A stretch of 64,000 nucleotides of DNA from Halosimplex pelagicum (GTDB lineage: Archaea > Halobacteriota > Halobacteria > Halobacteriales > Haloarculaceae). This document shows positions 61,633-64,000 of the stretch, piece by piece. The notes beneath the pieces are model-generated. The model ran no database searches, was not told the origin of the DNA, and saw nothing but the letters and a program-made list of their open reading frames with translations. The stretch spans positions 5,084,001 to 5,148,000 of the forward strand of contig NZ_CP058909.1 in the NCBI RefSeq assembly GCF_013415905.1, written 5' to 3'. The number at the start of each line of letters is the position of its first letter. Position 1 is the first letter of the stretch. Both the position numbers and the translations under genes were made by a program.

Positions 61633-62082
61633 ATGCATCCACTGGACCAACTGGACGTTTCGACCCGAGTGGCAAAGCGTGCCCAGTACGAAGCGTTCGA
61701 ATTCGCCCTCGCTGCGGGGAACGTACTCGTTCGCAACGGGAGCCACCCGAACCCAAGCGAGCACGAGTATCTCGTCACCGTCGAGGACGGGCTTCCGATC
61801 GAGTGTACGTGCCCGGCAGATGACCACTACGAGGGCGCATGCAAACATCGTGTTGCCGTCGCGATTCGAACCCCGCTCCTCGATGCGGTTACAGCGGCGG
61901 ACGACTCGCAGTCGGTCGCTGCGGACGGCGGCCACGTTCCACCGTCAGCAGTAGACATGTCCGAAGCGGAATCGGGCCAGGACGAGACAGAAGCGTCTGA
62001 CGACGACGAGTGTCCGGACTGCATCGGCGAGTTTCCCTGCTGGGAGTGTGTTCGGACCGGGCGCAAAACACTGCCAGACTAG
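61633..62082 (+). CDS. SWIM zinc-finger protein
   Basis: A 149-residue protein. FEFALAAGNVLVRNGSHPNP is followed by the SWIM motif IECTCPADDHYEGACKHRVAV (CxC...CxH, about residues 57-75), an acidic disordered linker and a C-terminal CPDCIGEFPCWEC cluster. SWIM domains bind nucleic acid or protein; haloarchaeal accessory regions carry many. The start at 61633 (MHPLDQLDVS) is preferred to the longer open frame, which overlaps the zinc-ribbon gene. Confidence 0.75.
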   Translation: MHPLDQLDVSTRVAKRAQYEAFEFALAAGNVLVRNGSHPNPSEHEYLVTVEDGLPIECTCPADDHYEGACKHRVAVAIRTPLLDAVTAADDSQSVAADGGHVPPSAVDMSEAESGQDETEASDDDECPDCIGEFPCWECVRTGRKTLPD

Positions 62083-62155
62083 GTCGGGATTCGTGCCATC
62101 GATCACAGACACAGACGCCGCCTTCGCGGATCTGATGGCAGTGGGATCAGATCCG

Positions 62156-62848
62156 TTACGCATCGAGATCACCGTGGAAGACCATCTGCTGGACGGTCTC
62201 GAATTTCTCCGAGTCGTAGAGGACGATGCCGTCGCCCAGAATCTCTCGGAGTTCGTCGACGTAGTTCGGGACGGCTGGCAGCGTCTCGACGTCGATCTCG
62301 TACGCATACCGGCCAGTGTCGAACTCCCGCTCTTCGAGGTCTTGCCGGATACGGTTCGCAGTTCGCTGGTTCGTCATCCGGTCTTCTTCGACGAGTACCC
62401 ACAGGTCGATGTCACTGCGTCTGTCAGCCTCACCTCGCGCCACGCTCCCGAACAGAACGACGCCGAGGACGCCATCGAGGTCCTCGCAGAGTGCTTCGAC
62501 AGCGGCTCGGACAGGAGGCTGGAACTCGGCTTGCGGGACTTCGAGAACCGGGTCGTCCGGTCGGGAGAGCCGCCCACTGTTGAGACTGACGTTCCGCGTG
62601 TTCCCCTCGCGCTTTTCGATGACGAGGTCGTTCGCGGCGAGGACGTCGACGGCTTTCGAAATACTGGGCTGAGAATAGTCGACGGCGTCAGTGAGTTCCG
62701 TAATCGAGAACTCGTCGGTGTGATATCGACTTAAAAAATAGAGGAGGTCGTGGACCGCCTGACTCCGGTATAAATCTGCGTCCTTCGCCGGTACGTCGAG
62801 TGATATTCGCGGTCCCGACCCCGAGTTCGTATTCGCGCTCCTTTGCAT
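62156..62848 (-). CDS. HTH-nucleotidyltransferase (MNT-like) protein
   Basis: A 230-residue protein. The N-terminal winged helix (about residues 28-85: YHTDEFSITELTDAVDYSQP, SISKAVDVLAANDLVIEKR) is followed by a MNT-type nucleotidyltransferase, GVVLFGSVARGEADRRSDID (GSxxxG and DxD). MNT domains work as antitoxins for HEPN toxins, AMPylating or masking them, but no HEPN gene is adjacent; alternatively it modifies tRNA or antibiotic-like substrates. A TACTTAAAC box about 27 nt upstream fits the leaderless start. Confidence 0.8.
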   Translation of the reverse strand: MQRSANTNSGSGPRISLDVPAKDADLYRSQAVHDLLYFLSRYHTDEFSITELTDAVDYSQPSISKAVDVLAANDLVIEKREGNTRNVSLNSGRLSRPDDPVLEVPQAEFQPPVRAAVEALCEDLDGVLGVVLFGSVARGEADRRSDIDLWVLVEEDRMTNQRTANRIRQDLEEREFDTGRYAYEIDVETLPAVPNYVDELREILGDGIVLYDSEKFETVQQMVFHGDLDA

Positions 62849-63235
62849 GCATAACTATTGTCACCCCTTTCTACTTAAACTTTATATGTATATGCCATCT
62901 CATTTTATATGGTCGAGGAGGTCTATCCCACCAAGACAGCCATTGTCTGGATAGCGACCTCAGTCGTGTCAGAAAAGGCGTTCGTTTTGTCCGACCATCG
63001 TAGAGAGTTTCTCTTCCGTGTACTCGGGGGGTTCTCCGATGACTACCCCTGTATTTGTCCCTGAAGGGGGTGAACCTGACCGCCCATGCCCCGCCTCCCC
63101 ACCCACCGCTCCGTGCTCGCTCCGGAAGAGCAGGCTCTTCCGTGCTCTCGTTCGCTGCGCTCACGAGAACTCCGCTGCGCGCGCAGCCACGACCCGGAAT
63201 GGACAACTGCCGACCGGTATCCCGTCCACGGCGAA
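62849..63235. other. Intergenic region with promoter and repeat
   Basis: AT-rich promoter of the divergent nucleotidyltransferase gene near 62866-62890, then the family B repeat. No supported gene. Confidence 0.5.
63077..63195 (+). repeat. Dispersed intergenic repeat family B, copy 3 (long form)
   Basis: CCACCGCTCCGTGCTCGC at the left and CTGCGCGCGCAGCCACGACC at the right as in the copies at 27987 and 33281. Here they are separated by about 65 bp containing the palindromes AAGAGCAGGCTCTT and a TCGTTCGCTGCGCTCACGA-type hairpin. Confidence 0.7.
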
Positions 63236-64000
63236 CTATCGATCGGTTGGCCCGTCAGTCCCCTCTGCTTCCGCCTCCCGGACTGGGTAGGCCTTCGTCC
63301 GAAGACCAGCGGTCGCGACACGGACCAGACACGTTTCCCCCGGGGTGACATCGGTCACGTCGACCCGCCGTCCATCCTTGGTAGTCGCCCTGTAGAGTCC
63401 ACGTGAGGGCTTCCTGTGTGGGCTGACAGTGACCCAGTGCTCTTCACCTGCCGCGAGTACGTTCGGGTGAACGATTCTGACGAATCGTCGGACGACCAGG
63501 CCGAAGACGTAGACCAGGTTCGTCAACATGTGGAGCCCGATAGCAACGTGCCCCAGACCGTGGAGCCACAGGTACAGCAACAACAGCCCGGAGAGGAGAT
63601 TCGGGAGGAGGAATGGTGTTTGGTCGAAATAGACGTGGAGATACGCCCAGACGACGGTGGCCGCCATCGCAACCAGCACCGCAATATCAGTGAAACCGGT
63701 GGTTTGCCGAGCCAGGAGCACAGGGACCCCTCGAAAAACGATCTCTTCGAGAACGGGCATCAGAACGACCGTCTCGACTGTCCACCACAGATCAGCAGCA
63801 GAAACCTGCGTGTTCGCTGTTTCGGCGCGTTTGAGTTGTTCTGTCGTTACAGTTGGCGGATCAGCCGATCGTTTGCCTGACCGTTCGTTTCGGAGTCCGT
63901 ATCGCTCGCACAGCAGCCTGAATCGCACTCTGAGCCTGCGTAGATATCTCGGCAATACGAGATTGGCGACGATGGTAAGCCCCCAGGCCAGCAGGATACT
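63236..64000 (-). CDS. CPBP-family intramembrane metalloprotease, partial
   Basis: The frame is open to the window edge, so the N-terminus is missing. About 254 residues are visible: a hydrophobic helix (SILLAWGLTIVANLVL) at the edge, the CPBP glutamate pair VLEEIVFRGVPVLLARQ, membrane helices TDIAVLVAMAATVVWAYLHV and LLPNLLSGLLLLYLWLHGLG, and the second motif HVAIGLHMLTNLVYVFG. The C-terminal 90 residues form a soluble cytoplasmic-like tail. CPBP (CAAX-like) proteases act in membrane protein processing or bacteriocin self-immunity; the substrate is unknown. Confidence 0.82.
   Translation of the reverse strand, partial: SILLAWGLTIVANLVLPRYLRRLRVRFRLLCERYGLRNERSGKRSADPPTVTTEQLKRAETANTQVSAADLWWTVETVVLMPVLEEIVFRGVPVLLARQTTGFTDIAVLVAMAATVVWAYLHVYFDQTPFLLPNLLSGLLLLYLWLHGLGHVAIGLHMLTNLVYVFGLVVRRFVRIVHPNVLAAGEEHWVTVSPHRKPSRGLYRATTKDGRRVDVTDVTPGETCLVRVATAGLRTKAYPVREAEAEGTDGPTDR

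Noticed and set aside
61945..62307. Possible HEPN toxin gene downstream of the nucleotidyltransferase
   Set aside because: The minus-strand frame there is Ser/Arg-rich and antisense to the SWIM gene, with no RxxxxH motif.

Overview
The window reads as a haloarchaeal (class Halobacteria) replicon. Evidence: very GC-rich, acidic proteins; a CetZ-type tubulin; Tat-type lipoproteins with twin Arg and a lipobox; leaderless genes with TATA-like boxes about 27-30 nt upstream; archaeal MCM and TFB; an ISH-type IS5-family element; tRNAs without encoded CCA. The family cannot be fixed from sequence alone; a Haloarculaceae-like organism is a guess.

Region 1 (about 1-21.8 kb) looks like ordinary chromosome. 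It opens with an oxidative sugar-degradation cluster: a FAH-family keto-deoxy-sugar acid dehydratase, an IclR regulator, an enolase-superfamily sugar-acid dehydratase, a xylose-dehydrogenase-like Gfo/Idh/MocA oxidoreductase and an orphan solute-binding lipoprotein. VOC, Fe-ADH, pirin, GH5, a large secreted beta-propeller protein, CetZ, GNAT and two PQQ-propeller lipoproteins follow, one of them frameshifted. The region ends in a mutS gene that has lost all but its C-terminal end at about 22.4 kb, which I take as the edge of an inserted or rearranged accessory region.

Region 2 (22.4-36 kb) is accessory. It holds an unrecognised three-gene cassette, an OB-fold/RPA-like gene, and the most striking locus. 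That locus is a minus-strand array of 27 tRNA and tRNA-like genes (29651-32692), apparently read from one promoter near 33.2 kb and ending in a TROVE/Ro60 gene. At least 18 units fold as recognisable tRNAs. Others are shortened, degenerate or expanded: a tRNA-Pro with a 54-nt insert in its T arm, and units of 106-132 nt closed by tRNA-like acceptor and T arms. An IS5-family element splits a neighbouring HExxH peptidase gene.

Region 3 (36-58.4 kb) is AT-richer and looks like a defence island. It has a MORC-like GHKL ATPase convergent with a pentapeptide-repeat K+-channel protein; an MCM gene with one in-frame UGA and two palindromic operator-like sites; two N6-adenine methyltransferases; a GHKL-ATPase/DNA-methyltransferase fusion divergent from its methyltransferase paralogue; a nine-repeat HEAR protein; a tightly coupled operon of PLD-helicase, small protein, DndD-like SMC ATPase and small protein; and a PD-(D/E)XK protein.

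Region 4 (58.4-64 kb) has a truncated and a frameshifted TFB paralogue, an AbrB/PIN toxin-antitoxin pair, zinc-ribbon and SWIM proteins, an HTH-nucleotidyltransferase and a partial CPBP protease. Several accessory genes in regions 2 and 4 share a hairpin in their leader, and two families of non-coding dispersed repeat recur.
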